A program made the translations under genes and the position numbers. From NCBI GenBank assembly GCA_034359265.1, contig CP136896.1:34710001-34774000 (forward strand): a stretch of 64,000 nt of DNA. Direction: 5' to 3'. Below the pieces are notes generated by a model, which saw only the letters and a list, made by a program, of their open reading frames with translations, did no database searches and was not told where the DNA came from. Origin of the DNA: Canna indica (lineage: Eukaryota > Streptophyta > Magnoliopsida > Zingiberales > Cannaceae). Numbering within the stretch: the stretch's first letter is position 1; every line of letters starts with the position of its first letter. Of this stretch, positions 49,376-62,400 are shown one piece after another.

Positions 49376-50936
49376 TTGAAAAATCGTGCAATTCTTTGCA
49401 TTAGTCTGTCAAAAATAACTCGATTAACAACTTCTCCCATCACAGTGAATGTTCTGGAGTCGCTCGGGACTCAGATTACAGGGCGTTTCGAGCCGATACC
49501 CCGAAGTTCAATCAGTCTGCTTCGTTCAAGATTCTATTCGAAAAATAGTGCAATTCTGTGCATTAGTCTGTCGAGAATAACTCGATTAACAACTTCTCCC
49601 ATCATAGTTAATGTTCTGGAGTCGCCCGGGACTCAGATTACAGGGCGTTTCGAGCCGATACCCCGAAGTTCAATCAGTTGGCTTCGTTCAAGATTCTATT
49701 CGAAAAATTGTGCAATTCTGTGCATTAGTCTGTCAAAAATAACTCGATTAACAACTTCTCCCATCGCAGTGAATGTTCTGGAGTCGCTCGGGACTCTGAT
49801 TACAGGGCGTTTCGAGCCGATACCCCGAAGTTCAATCAGTCTGCTTCGTTCAAGATTCGATTCGAAAAATAGTGCAATTCTGTGCATTAGTCTATCAAGA
49901 ATAACTCGATTAACAACTTCTCCCATCGCAGTGAATGTTCTGGAGTCGCTCGGTACTCAGATTACTGGGCGTTTCGAGCCGATACCCCGAAGTTCAATCA
50001 GTCGGCCTCGTTCAAAATCAATTTGAAAAATCGTGCAATTCTTTGCATTAGTCTGTCAAAAATAACTCGATTAACAACTTCTCCCATCACAGTGAATGTT
50101 CTGGAGTCGCTCGGGACTCAGATTACAGGGCGTTTCGAGCCGATACCCCGAAGTTCAATCAGTCTGCTTCGTTCAAGATTCTATTCGAAAAATAGTGCAA
50201 TTCTGTGCATTAGTCTGTCGAGAATAACTCGATTAACAACTTCTCCCATCGCAGTGAATGTTCTGGAGTCGCTCGGTACTCAGATTACTGGGCGTTTCAA
50301 GCCGATACCCCGAAGTTCAATCAGTCGGCTTCGTTCAAAATCAATTCGAAAAATCATGCAATTATGTGCATTAGTCTGTCAAAAATAACTCGATTAACAA
50401 CTTCTCCCATCGCAGTGAATGTTCTGGAGTCGCTCGGTACTCAGATTACTGGGCGTTTCGAGCTGATACCCCGAAGTTCAATCAGTCGACATCGTTCAAG
50501 ATCTATTCGAAAAATCATGCAATTCTTTGCATTAGTCTGTCAAAAATAACTCGATTAACAACTTCTCCCATCACAGTGAATGTTCTGGAGTCGCTCGGGA
50601 CTCAGATTACAGGGCGTTTCGAACCGATACCCCGAAGTTCAATCAGTCGGCATCGTTCAAGATCTATTCGAAAAATCATGCAATTCTTTGCATTAGTCTA
50701 TCAAAAATAACTCGATTAACAACTTCTCCCATCACAGTGAATGTTCTGGAGTCGCTCGGGACTCTGATTACAGGGCGTTTCGAGCCGATACCCCGAAGTT
50801 CAATCAGTCTGCTTCGTTCAAGATTCTATTCGAAAAATAGTGCAATTCTGTGCATTAGTCTATCAAGAATAACTCGATTAACAACTTCTCCCATCGCAGT
50901 GAATGTTCTGGAGTCGCTCGGTACTCAGATTACTGG
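48998..50936 (+). repeat. HOR family 5, copy 1: 12-mer, 1,939 bp
   Basis: Twelve monomers recur at an offset of 1,939 bp. Marks include caattagttggc near 49,025, a CCCGGG site at 49,625 and tcgaaccgat near 50,619. The unit begins inside copy A of family 4, so the two HORs overlap in content and this one probably grew from it. Borders are set by where the copies part and are good to about one monomer. Confidence 0.8.
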
Positions 50937-52875
50937 GCGTTCCAAGCCGATACCCCGAAGTTCAATTAGTTGGCTTCGTTCAAGATTCTATTCGAAAAAT
51001 CGTGCAATTCTGTGCATTAGTCTGTCAAAAATAACTCGATTAACAACTTCTCCCATCGCAGTGAATGTTCTGGAGTCGCTCGGGACTCTGATTACAGGGC
51101 GTTTCGAGCCGATACCCCGAAGTTCAATTAGTCTGCTTCGTTCAAGATTCGATTCGAAAAATAGTGCAATTCTGTGCATTAGTCTATCAAGAATAACTCG
51201 ATTAACAACTTCTCCCATCGCAGTGAATGTTCTGGAGTCGCTCGGTACTCAGATTACTGGGCGTTTCGAGCCGATACCCCGAAGTTCAATCAGTCGGCCT
51301 CGTTCAAAATCAATTTGAAAAATCGTGCAATTCTTTGCATTAGTCTGTCAAAAATAACTCGATTAACAACTTCTCCCATCACAGTGAATGTTCTGGAGTC
51401 GCTCGGGACTCAGATTACAGGGCGTTTCGAGCCGATACCCCGAAGTTCAATCAGTCTGCTTCGTTCAAGATTCTATTCGAAAAATAGTGCAATTCTGTGC
51501 ATTAGTCTGTCGAGAATAACTCGATTAACAACTTCTCCCATCATAGTTAATGTTCTGGAGTCGCCCGGGACTCAGATTACAGGGCGTTTCGAGCCGATAC
51601 CCCGAAGTTCAATCAGTTGGCTTCGTTCAAGATTCTATTCGAAAAATCGTGCAATTCTGTGCATTAGTCTGTCAAAAATAACTCGATTAACAACTTCTCC
51701 CATCGCAGTGAATGTTCTGGAGTCGCTCGGGACTCTGATTACAGGGCGTTTCGAGCCGATACCCCGAAGTTCAATCAGTCTGCTTCGTTCAAGATTCGAT
51801 TCGAAAAATAGTGCAATTCTGTGCATTAGTCTATCAAGAATAACTCGATTAACAACTTCTCCCATCGCAGTGAATGTTCTGGAGTCGCTCGGTACTCAGA
51901 TTACTGGGCGTTTCGAGCCGATACCCCGAAGTTCAATCAGTCGGCCTCGTTCAAAATCAATTTGAAAAATCGTGCAATTCTTTGCATTAGTCTGTCAAAA
52001 ATAACTCGATTAACAACTTCTCCCATCACAGTGAATGTTCTGGAGTCGCTCGGGACTCAGATTACAGGGCGTTTCGAGCCGATACCCCGAAGTTCAATCA
52101 GTCTGCTTCGTTCAAGATTCTATTCGAAAAATAGTGCAATTCTGTGCATTAGTCTGTCGAGAATAACTCGATTAACAACTTCTCCCATCGCAGTGAATGT
52201 TCTGGAGTCGCTCGGTACTCAGATTACTGGGCGTTTCAAGCCGATACCCCGAAGTTCAATCAGTCGGCTTCGTTCAAAATCAATTCGAAAAATCATGCAA
52301 TTATGTGCATTAGTCTGTCAAAAATAACTCGATTAACAACTTCTCCCATCGCAGTGAATGTTCTGGAGTCGCTCGGTACTCAGATTACTGGGCGTTTCGA
52401 GCTGATACCCCGAAGTTCAATCAGTCGACATCGTTCAAGATCTATTCGAAAAATCATGCAATTCTTTGCATTAGTCTGTCAAAAATAACTCGATTAACAA
52501 CTTCTCCCATCACAGTGAATGTTCTGGAGTCGCTCGGGACTCAGATTACAGGGCGTTTCGAACCGATACCCCGAAGTTCAATCAGTCGGCATCGTTCAAG
52601 ATCTATTCGAAAAATCATGCAATTCTTTGCATTAGTCTATCAAAAATAACTCGATTAACAACTTCTCCCATCACAGTGAATGTTCTGGAGTCGCTCGGGA
52701 CTCTGATTACAGGGCGTTTCGAGCCGATACCCCGAAGTTCAATCAGTCTGCTTCGTTCAAGATTCTATTCGAAAAATAGTGCAATTCTGTGCATTAGTCT
52801 ATCAAGAATAACTCGATTAACAACTTCTCCCATCGCAGTGAATGTTCTGGAGTCGCTCGGTACTCAGATTACTGG
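50937..52875 (+). repeat. HOR family 5, copy 2: 12-mer, 1,939 bp
   Basis: This repeats the previous unit with a CCCGGG site at 51,564 and tcgaaccgat near 52,559. Small differences exist, for example gcgttccaagcc near 50,938 at its start against gcgtttcaagcc in copy 1. After about 52,875 the array continues with a family 3-like attattctgtc monomer instead of a third copy. Confidence 0.8.
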
Positions 52876-53575
52876 GCGTTTCGAGCCGATACCCCGAAGT
52901 TCAATCAGTCGGCCTCGTTCAAAATCAATTCAAAAAATCGTGCAATTCTTTGCATTATTCTGTCAAAAATAACTCGATTAACAACTTCTCCCATCACAGT
53001 GAATGTTCTGGAGTCGCTCGGGACTCAGATTACTGGGCGTTTCGAGCCGATACCCCGAAGTTCAATCAGTCGGCCTCGTTCAAAATCTATTCGAAAAATC
53101 ATGCAATTCTTTGCATTAGTCTGTCAAAAATAACTCGATTAACAACTTCTCCCATCATAGTTAATGTTCTGGAGTCACCCGGGACTCAGATTACAGGGCG
53201 TTTCGAGCCGATACCCCGAAGTTCAATCAGTTGGCTTCGTTCAAGATTCTATTCGAAAAATCGTGCAATTCTGTGCATTAGTCTGTCAAAAATAACTCGA
53301 TTAACAACTTCTCCCATCGCAGTGAATGTTCTGGAGTCGCTCGGGACTCTGATTACAGGGCGTTTCGAGCCGATACCCCGAAGTTCAATCAGTCTGCTTC
53401 GTTCAAGATTCGATTCGAAAAATAGTGCAATTCTGTGCATTAGTCTGTCAAGAATAACTCGATTAACAACTTCTCCCATCGCAGTGAATGTTCTGGAGTC
53501 GCTCGGTACTCAGATTACTGGGCGTTTCGAGCCGATACCCCGAAGTTCAATCAGTCGGCCTCGTTCAAAATCAAT

Positions 53576-55997
53576 TTGAAAAATCGTGCAATTCTTTGCA
53601 TTAGTCTGTCAAAAATAACTCGATTAACAACTTCTCCCATCACAGTGAATGTTCTGGAGTCGCTCGGGACTCAGATTACAGGGCGTTTCGAGCCGATACC
53701 CCGAAGTTCAATCAGTCTGCTTCGTTCAAGATTCTATTCGAAAAATAGTGCAATTCTGTGCATTAGTCTATCGAGAATAACTCGATTAACAACTTCTCCC
53801 ATCACAGTGAATGTTCTGGAGTCGCTCGGTACTCAGATTACTGGGCGTTTCGAGCTGATACCCCGAAGTTCAATCAGTCGGCATCGTTCAAGATCTATTA
53901 GAAAAATCATGCAATTCTATGCATTAGTCTGTCAAAAATAACTCGATTAACAACTTCTCCCATCACAGTGAATGTTCTGGAGTCGCTCGGGACTCAGATT
54001 ACAGGGCGTTTCGAGCCGATACCCCGAAGTTCAATCAGTCTGCTTCGTTCAAGATTCTATTCGAAAAATAGTGCAATTCTGTGCATTAGTCTGTCGAGAA
54101 TAACTCGATTAACAACTTCTCGCATCATAGTTAATGTTCTGGAGTCGCTCGGTACTCAGATTACAGGGCGTTTCGAGCCGATACCCCGAAGTTCAATCAG
54201 TCGGCTTCGTTCAAAATCAATTCGAAAAAACATGCAATTATGTGCATTAGTCTGTCAAAAATAACTCGATTAACAACTTCTCCCATCGCAGTGAATGTTC
54301 TGGAGTCGCTCGGTACTCAGATTACTGGGCGTTTCGAGCTGATACCCTGAAGTTCAATCAGTCGGCATCGTTCAAGATCTATTAGAAAAATCATGCAATT
54401 CTATGCATTAGTCTGTCAAAAATAACTCGATTAACAACTTCTCCCATCACAGTGAATGTTCTGGAGTCGCTCGGGACTCAGATTACAGGGCGTTTCGAGC
54501 CGATACCCCGAAGTTCAATCAGTCGGCATCGTTCAAGATATATTCGAAAAATCATGCAATTCTTTGCATTAGTCTATCAAAAATAACTCGATTAACAACT
54601 TCTCCCATCACAGTGAATGTTCTGGAGTCACTCGGGACTCTGATTACAGGGCGTTTCGAGCCGATACCCCGAAGTTCAATCAGACTGCTTCGTTCAAGAT
54701 TCGATTCGAAAAATAGTGCAATTCTGTGCATTAGTCTGTCGAGAATAACTCGATTAACAACTTCTCCCATCGCAGTGAATGTTCTGGAGTCGCTCGGTAC
54801 TCAGATTACTGGGCGTTTCAAGCCGATACCCCGAAGTTCAATCAGTCGGCTTCGTTCAAAATCAATTCGAAAAATCATGCAATTATGTGCATTAGTCTGT
54901 CAAAAATAACTCGATTAACAACTTCTCCCATCGCAGTGAATGTTCTGGAGTCGCTCGGTACTCAGATTACTGGGCGTTTCGAGCTGATACCCCGAAGTTC
55001 AATCAGTCGACATCGTTCAAGATCTATTCGAAAAATCATGCAATTCTTTGCATTAGTCTGTCAAAAATAACTCGATTAACAACTTCTCCCATCACATTGA
55101 ATGTTCTGGAGTCGCTCGGGACTCAGATTACAGGGCGTTTCGAGCCGATACCCCGAAGTTCAATCAGTCTACTTCGTTCAAGATTCTATTCGAAAAATAG
55201 TGCAATTCTGGGCATTAGTCTGTTGAGAATAACTCGATTAACAACTTCTCCCATCGCAGTGAATGTTCTGGAGTCGCTCGGTACTCAGATTACTGGGCGT
55301 TTCGAGCTGATACCCCGAAGTTCAATCAGTCGACATCGTTCAAGATCTATTCGAAAAATCATGCAATTCTTTGCATTAGTCTGTCAAAAATAACTCGATT
55401 AACAACTTCTCCCATCACAGTGAATGTTCTGGAGTCGCTCGGGACTCAAATTACAGGGCCTTTCGAGCCGATAGCCCGAAGTTCAATCAGTCTGCTTCGT
55501 TCAATATTCTATTCAAAAATTAGTGCAATTCAGTGCATTAGTCTGTCAAGAATAACTCGATTAACAACTTCTCCCATCGCAGTGAATGTTCTGGAGTCGC
55601 TCGGTACTCAGATTACTGGGCGTTTCAAGCCGATACCCCGAAGTTCAATTAGTTGGCTTCGTTCAAGATTCTATTCGAAAAATCGTGCAATTCTGTGCAT
55701 TAGTCTGTCAAAAATAACTCGATTAACAACTTCTCCCATCGCAGTGAATGTTCTGGAGTCGCTCGGGACTCTGATTACAGGGCGTTTCGAGCCGATACCC
55801 CGAAGTTCAATCAGTCTGCTTCGTTCAAGATTCGATTCGAAAAATAGTGCAATTCTGTGCATTAGTCTATCAAGAATAACTCGATTAACAACTTCTCCCA
55901 TCGCAGTGAATGTTCTGGAGTCGCTCGGTACTCAGATTACTGGGCGTTTCGAGCCGATACCCCGAAGTTCAATCAGTCGGCCTCGTTCAAAATCAAT
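53576..55997 (+). repeat. HOR family 4, copy B: 15-mer, 2,422 bp
   Basis: This unit and the next share every private mark I checked: agtctatcgagaa (53,766 and 56,188), gaaaaaacatg (54,226 and 56,648), gataccctgaag (54,344 and 56,766), aagatatattcg (54,535 and 56,957), cagactgcttcg (54,682 and 57,104) and tctacttcg (55,168 and 57,590). I did not notice a difference in the segments compared. This is the most homogeneous pair in the window. Confidence 0.88.
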
Positions 55998-58419
55998 TTG
56001 AAAAATCGTGCAATTCTTTGCATTAGTCTGTCAAAAATAACTCGATTAACAACTTCTCCCATCACAGTGAATGTTCTGGAGTCGCTCGGGACTCAGATTA
56101 CAGGGCGTTTCGAGCCGATACCCCGAAGTTCAATCAGTCTGCTTCGTTCAAGATTCTATTCGAAAAATAGTGCAATTCTGTGCATTAGTCTATCGAGAAT
56201 AACTCGATTAACAACTTCTCCCATCACAGTGAATGTTCTGGAGTCGCTCGGTACTCAGATTACTGGGCGTTTCGAGCTGATACCCCGAAGTTCAATCAGT
56301 CGGCATCGTTCAAGATCTATTAGAAAAATCATGCAATTCTATGCATTAGTCTGTCAAAAATAACTCGATTAACAACTTCTCCCATCACAGTGAATGTTCT
56401 GGAGTCGCTCGGGACTCAGATTACAGGGCGTTTCGAGCCGATACCCCGAAGTTCAATCAGTCTGCTTCGTTCAAGATTCTATTCGAAAAATAGTGCAATT
56501 CTGTGCATTAGTCTGTCGAGAATAACTCGATTAACAACTTCTCGCATCATAGTTAATGTTCTGGAGTCGCTCGGTACTCAGATTACAGGGCGTTTCGAGC
56601 CGATACCCCGAAGTTCAATCAGTCGGCTTCGTTCAAAATCAATTCGAAAAAACATGCAATTATGTGCATTAGTCTGTCAAAAATAACTCGATTAACAACT
56701 TCTCCCATCGCAGTGAATGTTCTGGAGTCGCTCGGTACTCAGATTACTGGGCGTTTCGAGCTGATACCCTGAAGTTCAATCAGTCGGCATCGTTCAAGAT
56801 CTATTAGAAAAATCATGCAATTCTATGCATTAGTCTGTCAAAAATAACTCGATTAACAACTTCTCCCATCACAGTGAATGTTCTGGAGTCGCTCGGGACT
56901 CAGATTACAGGGCGTTTCGAGCCGATACCCCGAAGTTCAATCAGTCGGCATCGTTCAAGATATATTCGAAAAATCATGCAATTCTTTGCATTAGTCTATC
57001 AAAAATAACTCGATTAACAACTTCTCCCATCACAGTGAATGTTCTGGAGTCACTCGGGACTCTGATTACAGGGCGTTTCGAGCCGATACCCCGAAGTTCA
57101 ATCAGACTGCTTCGTTCAAGATTCGATTCGAAAAATAGTGCAATTCTGTGCATTAGTCTGTCGAGAATAACTCGATTAACAACTTCTCCCATCGCAGTGA
57201 ATGTTCTGGAGTCGCTCGGTACTCAGATTACTGGGCGTTTCAAGCCGATACCCCGAAGTTCAATCAGTCGGCTTCGTTCAAAATCAATTCGAAAAATCAT
57301 GCAATTATGTGCATTAGTCTGTCAAAAATAACTCGATTAACAACTTCTCCCATCGCAGTGAATGTTCTGGAGTCGCTCGGTACTCAGATTACTGGGCGTT
57401 TCGAGCTGATACCCCGAAGTTCAATCAGTCGACATCGTTCAAGATCTATTCGAAAAATCATGCAATTCTTTGCATTAGTCTGTCAAAAATAACTCGATTA
57501 ACAACTTCTCCCATCACATTGAATGTTCTGGAGTCGCTCGGGACTCAGATTACAGGGCGTTTCGAGCCGATACCCCGAAGTTCAATCAGTCTACTTCGTT
57601 CAAGATTCTATTCGAAAAATAGTGCAATTCTGGGCATTAGTCTGTTGAGAATAACTCGATTAACAACTTCTCCCATCGCAGTGAATGTTCTGGAGTCGCT
57701 CGGTACTCAGATTACTGGGCGTTTCGAGCTGATACCCCGAAGTTCAATCAGTCGACATCGTTCAAGATCTATTCGAAAAATCATGCAATTCTTTGCATTA
57801 GTCTGTCAAAAATAACTCGATTAACAACTTCTCCCATCACAGTGAATGTTCTGGAGTCGCTCGGGACTCAAATTACAGGGCCTTTCGAGCCGATAGCCCG
57901 AAGTTCAATCAGTCTGCTTCGTTCAATATTCTATTCAAAAATTAGTGCAATTCAGTGCATTAGTCTGTCAAGAATAACTCGATTAACAACTTCTCCCATC
58001 GCAGTGAATGTTCTGGAGTCGCTCGGTACTCAGATTACTGGGCGTTTCAAGCCGATACCCCGAAGTTCAATTAGTTGGCTTCGTTCAAGATTCTATTCGA
58101 AAAATCGTGCAATTCTGTGCATTAGTCTGTCAAAAATAACTCGATTAACAACTTCTCCCATCGCAGTGAATGTTCTGGAGTCGCTCGGGACTCTGATTAC
58201 AGGGCGTTTCGAGCCGATACCCCGAAGTTCAATCAGTCTGCTTCGTTCAAGATTCGATTCGAAAAATAGTGCAATTCTGTGCATTAGTCTATCAAGAATA
58301 ACTCGATTAACAACTTCTCCCATCGCAGTGAATGTTCTGGAGTCGCTCGGTACTCAGATTACTGGGCGTTTCGAGCCGATACCCCGAAGTTCAATCAGTC
58401 GGCCTCGTTCAAAATCAAT
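55998..58419 (+). repeat. HOR family 4, copy C: 15-mer, 2,422 bp
   Basis: This lies directly next to copy B and in register. After it the array continues at 58,420-59,790 in the order that follows copy A (offset 9,044 from 49,376), including the CCCGGG site at 58,669 and a tcgaaccgat monomer near 59,663. Copies B and C can thus be read as an insertion or expansion within an older, longer order. Confidence 0.87.
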
Positions 58420-59401
58420 TTGAAAAATCGTGCAATTCTTTGCATTAGTCTGTCAAAAATAACTCGATTAACAACTTCTCCCATCACAGTGAATGTTCTG
58501 GAGTCGCTCGGGACTCAGATTACAGGGCGTTTCGAGCCGATACCCCGAAGTTCAATCAGTCTGCTTCGTTCAAGATTCTATTCGAAAAATAGTGCAATTC
58601 TGTGCATTAGTCTGTCGAGAATAACTCGATTAACAACTTCTCCCATCATAGTTAATGTTCTGGAGTCGCCCGGGACTCAGATTACAGGGCGTTTCGAGCC
58701 GATACCCCGAAGTTCAATCAGTTGGCTTCGTTCAAGATTCTATTCGAAAAATCGTGCAATTCTGTGCATTAGTCTGTCAAAAATAACTCGATTAACAACT
58801 TCTCCCATCGCAGTGAATGTTCTGGAGTCGCTCGGGACTCTGATTACAGGGCGTTTCGAGCCGATACCCCGAAGTTCAATCAGTCTGCTTCGTTCAAGAT
58901 TCGATTCGAAAAATAGTGCAATTCTGTGCATTAGTCTATCAAGAATAACTCGATTAACAACTTCTCCCATCGCAGTGAATGTTCTGGAGTCGCTCGGTAC
59001 TCAGATTACTGGGCGTTTCGAGCCGATACCCCGAAGTTCAATCAGTCGGCCTCGTTCAAAATCAATTTGAAAAATCGTGCAATTCTTTGCATTAGTCTAT
59101 CAAAAATAACTCGATTAACAACTTCTCCCATCACAGTGAATGTTCTGGAGTCGCTCGGGACTCAGATTACAGGGCGTTTCGAGCCGATACCCCGAAGTTC
59201 AATCAGTCTGCTTCGTTCAAGATTCTATTCGAAAAATAGTGCAATTCTGTGCATTAGTCTGTCGAGAATAACTCGATTAACAACTTCTCCCATCGCAGTG
59301 AATGTTCTGGAGTCGCTCGGTACTCAGATTACTGGGCGTTTCAAGCCGATACCCCGAAGTTCAATCAGTCGGCTTCGTTCAAAATCAATTCGAAAAATCA
59401 T

Positions 59402-62400
59402 GCAATTATGTGCATTAGTCTGTCAAAAATAACTCGATTAACAACTTCTCCCATCGCAGTGAATGTTCTGGAGTCGCTCGGTACTCAGATTACTGGGCGT
59501 TTCGAGCTGATACCCCGAAGTTCAATCAGTCGACATCGTTCAAGATCTATTCGAAAAATCATGCAATTCTTTGCATTAGTCTGTCAAAAATAACTCGATT
59601 AACAACTTCTCCCATCACAGTGAATGTTCTGGAGTCGCTCGGGACTCAGATTACAGGGCATTTCGAACCGATACCCCGAAGTTCAATCAGTCGGCATCGT
59701 TCAAGATCTATTCGAAAAATCATGCAATTCTTTGCATTAGTCTATCAAAAATAACTCGATTAACAACTTCTCCCATCACAGTGAATGTTCTGGAGTCGCT
59801 CGGGACTCTGATTACAGGGCGTTTCGAGCCGATACCCCGAAGTTCAATCAGTCTGCTTCGTTCAAGATTCGATTCGAAAAATAGTGCAATTCTGTGCATT
59901 AGTCTATCAAGAATAACTCGATTAACAACTTCTCCCATCGCAGTGAATGTTCTGGAGTCGCTCGGTACTCAGATTACTGGGCGTTTCGAGCCGATACCCC
60001 GAAGTTCAATCAGTCGGCCTCGTTCAAAATCAATTAGAAAAATCGTGCAATTCTTTGCATTAGTCTGTCAAAAATAACTCGATTAACAACTTCTCCCATC
60101 ACAGTGAATGTTCTGGAGTCGCTCGGGACTCAGATTACAGGGCGTTTCGAGCCGATACCCCGAAGTTCAATCAGTCTGCTTCGTTCAAGATTCTATTCGA
60201 AAAATAGTGCAATTCTGTGCATTAGTCTGTCGAGAATAACTCGATTAACAACTTCTCCCATCGCAGTGAATGTTCTGGAGTCGCTCGGTACTCAGATTAC
60301 TGGGCGTTTCAAGCCGATACCCCGAAGTTCAATCAGTCGGCTTCGTTCAAAATCAATTCGAAAAATCATGCAATTATGTGCATTAGTCTGTCAAAAATAA
60401 CTCGATTAACAACTTCTCCCATCGCAGTGAATGTTCTGGAGTCGCTCGGTACTCAGATTACTGGGCGTTTCGAGCTGATACCCCGAAGTTCAATCAGTCG
60501 ACATCGTTCAAGATCTATTCGAAAAATCATGCAATTCTTTGCATTAGTCTGTCAAAAATAACTCGATTAACAACTTCTCCCATCACAGTGAATGTTCTGG
60601 AGTCGCTCGGGACTCAGATTACAGGGCGTTTCGAGCCGATACCCCGAAGTTCAATCAGTCTGCTTCGTTCAAGATTCTATTCGAAAAATAGTGCAATTCT
60701 GTGCATTAGTCTGTTGAGAATAACTCGATTAACAACTTCTCCCATCGCAGTGAATGTTCTGGAGTCGCTCGGTACTCAGATTACTGGGCGTTTCGAGCCG
60801 ATACCCCGAAGTTCAATCAGTCGGCCTCGTTCAAAATCAATTTGAAAAATCGTGCAATTCTTTGCATTAGTCTGTCAAAAATAACTCGATTAACAACTTC
60901 TCCCATCACAGTGAATGTTCTGGAGTCGCTCGGGACTCAGATTACAGGGCGTTTCGAGCCGATACCCCGAAGTTCAATCAGTCTGCTTCGTTCAAGATTC
61001 TATTCGAAAAATAGTGCAATTCTGTGCATTAGTCTGTCGAGAATAACTCGATTAACAACTTCTCCCATCGCAGTGAATGTTCTGGAGTCGCTCGGTACTC
61101 AGATTACTGGGCGTTTCAAGCCGATACCCCGAAGTTCAATCAGTCGGCTTCGTTCAAAATCAATTCGAAAAATCATGCAATTATGTGCATTAGTCTGTCA
61201 AAAATAACTCGATTAACAACTTCTCCCATCGCAGTGAATGTTCTGGAGTCACTCGGTACTCAGATTACTGGGCGTTTCGAGCTGATACCCCGAAGTTCAA
61301 TCAGTCGACATCGTTCAAGATCTATTCGAAAAATCATGCAATTCTTTGCATTAGTCTGTCAAAAATAACTCGATTAACAACTTCTCCCATCACAGTGAAT
61401 GTTCTGGAGTCGCTCGGGACTCAGATTACAGGGCGTTTCGAACCGATACCCCGAAGTTCAATCAGTCGGCATCGTTCAAGATCTATTCGAAAAATTATGC
61501 AATTCTTTGCATTAGTCTATCAAAAATAACTCGATTAACAACTTCTCCCATCACAGTGAATGTTCTGGAGTCGCTCGGGACTCTGATTACAGGGCGTTTC
61601 GAGCCGATACCCCGAAGTTCAATCAGTCTGCTTCGTTCAAGATTCGATTCGAAAAATAGTGCAATTCTGTGCATTAGTCTATCAAGAATAACTCGATTAA
61701 CAACTTCTCCCATCGCAGTGAATGTTCTGGAGTCGCTCGGTACTCAGATTACTGGGCGTTTCGAGCCGATACCCCGAAGTTCAATCAGTCGGCCTCGTTC
61801 AAAATCAATTTGAAAAATCGTGCAATTCTTTGCATTAGTCTGTCAAAAATAACTCGATTAACAACTTCTCCCATCACAGTGAATGTTCTGGAGTCGCTCG
61901 GGACTCAGATTACAGGGCGTTTCGAGCCGATACCCCGAAGTTCAATCAGTCTGCTTCGTTCAAGATTCTATTCGAAAAATAGTGCAATTCTGTGCATTAG
62001 TCTGTCGAGAATAACTCGATTAACAACTTCTCCCATCGCAGTGAATGTTCTGGAGTCGCTCGGTACTCAGATTACTGGGCGTTTCAAGCCGATACCCCGA
62101 AGTTCAATCAGTCGGCTTCGTTCAAAATCAATTCGAAAAATCATGCAATTATGTGCATTAGTCTGTCAAAAATAACTCGATTAACAACTTCTCCCATCGC
62201 AGTGAATGTTCTGGAGTCGCTCGGTACTCAGATTACTGGGCGTTTCGAGCTGATACCCCGAAGTTCAATTAGTCGACATCGTTCAAGATCTATTCGAAAA
62301 ATCATGCAATTCTTTGCATTAGTCTGTCAAAAATAACTCGATTAACAACTTCTCCCATCACAGTGAATGTTCTGGAGTCGCTCGGGACTCAGATTACAGG

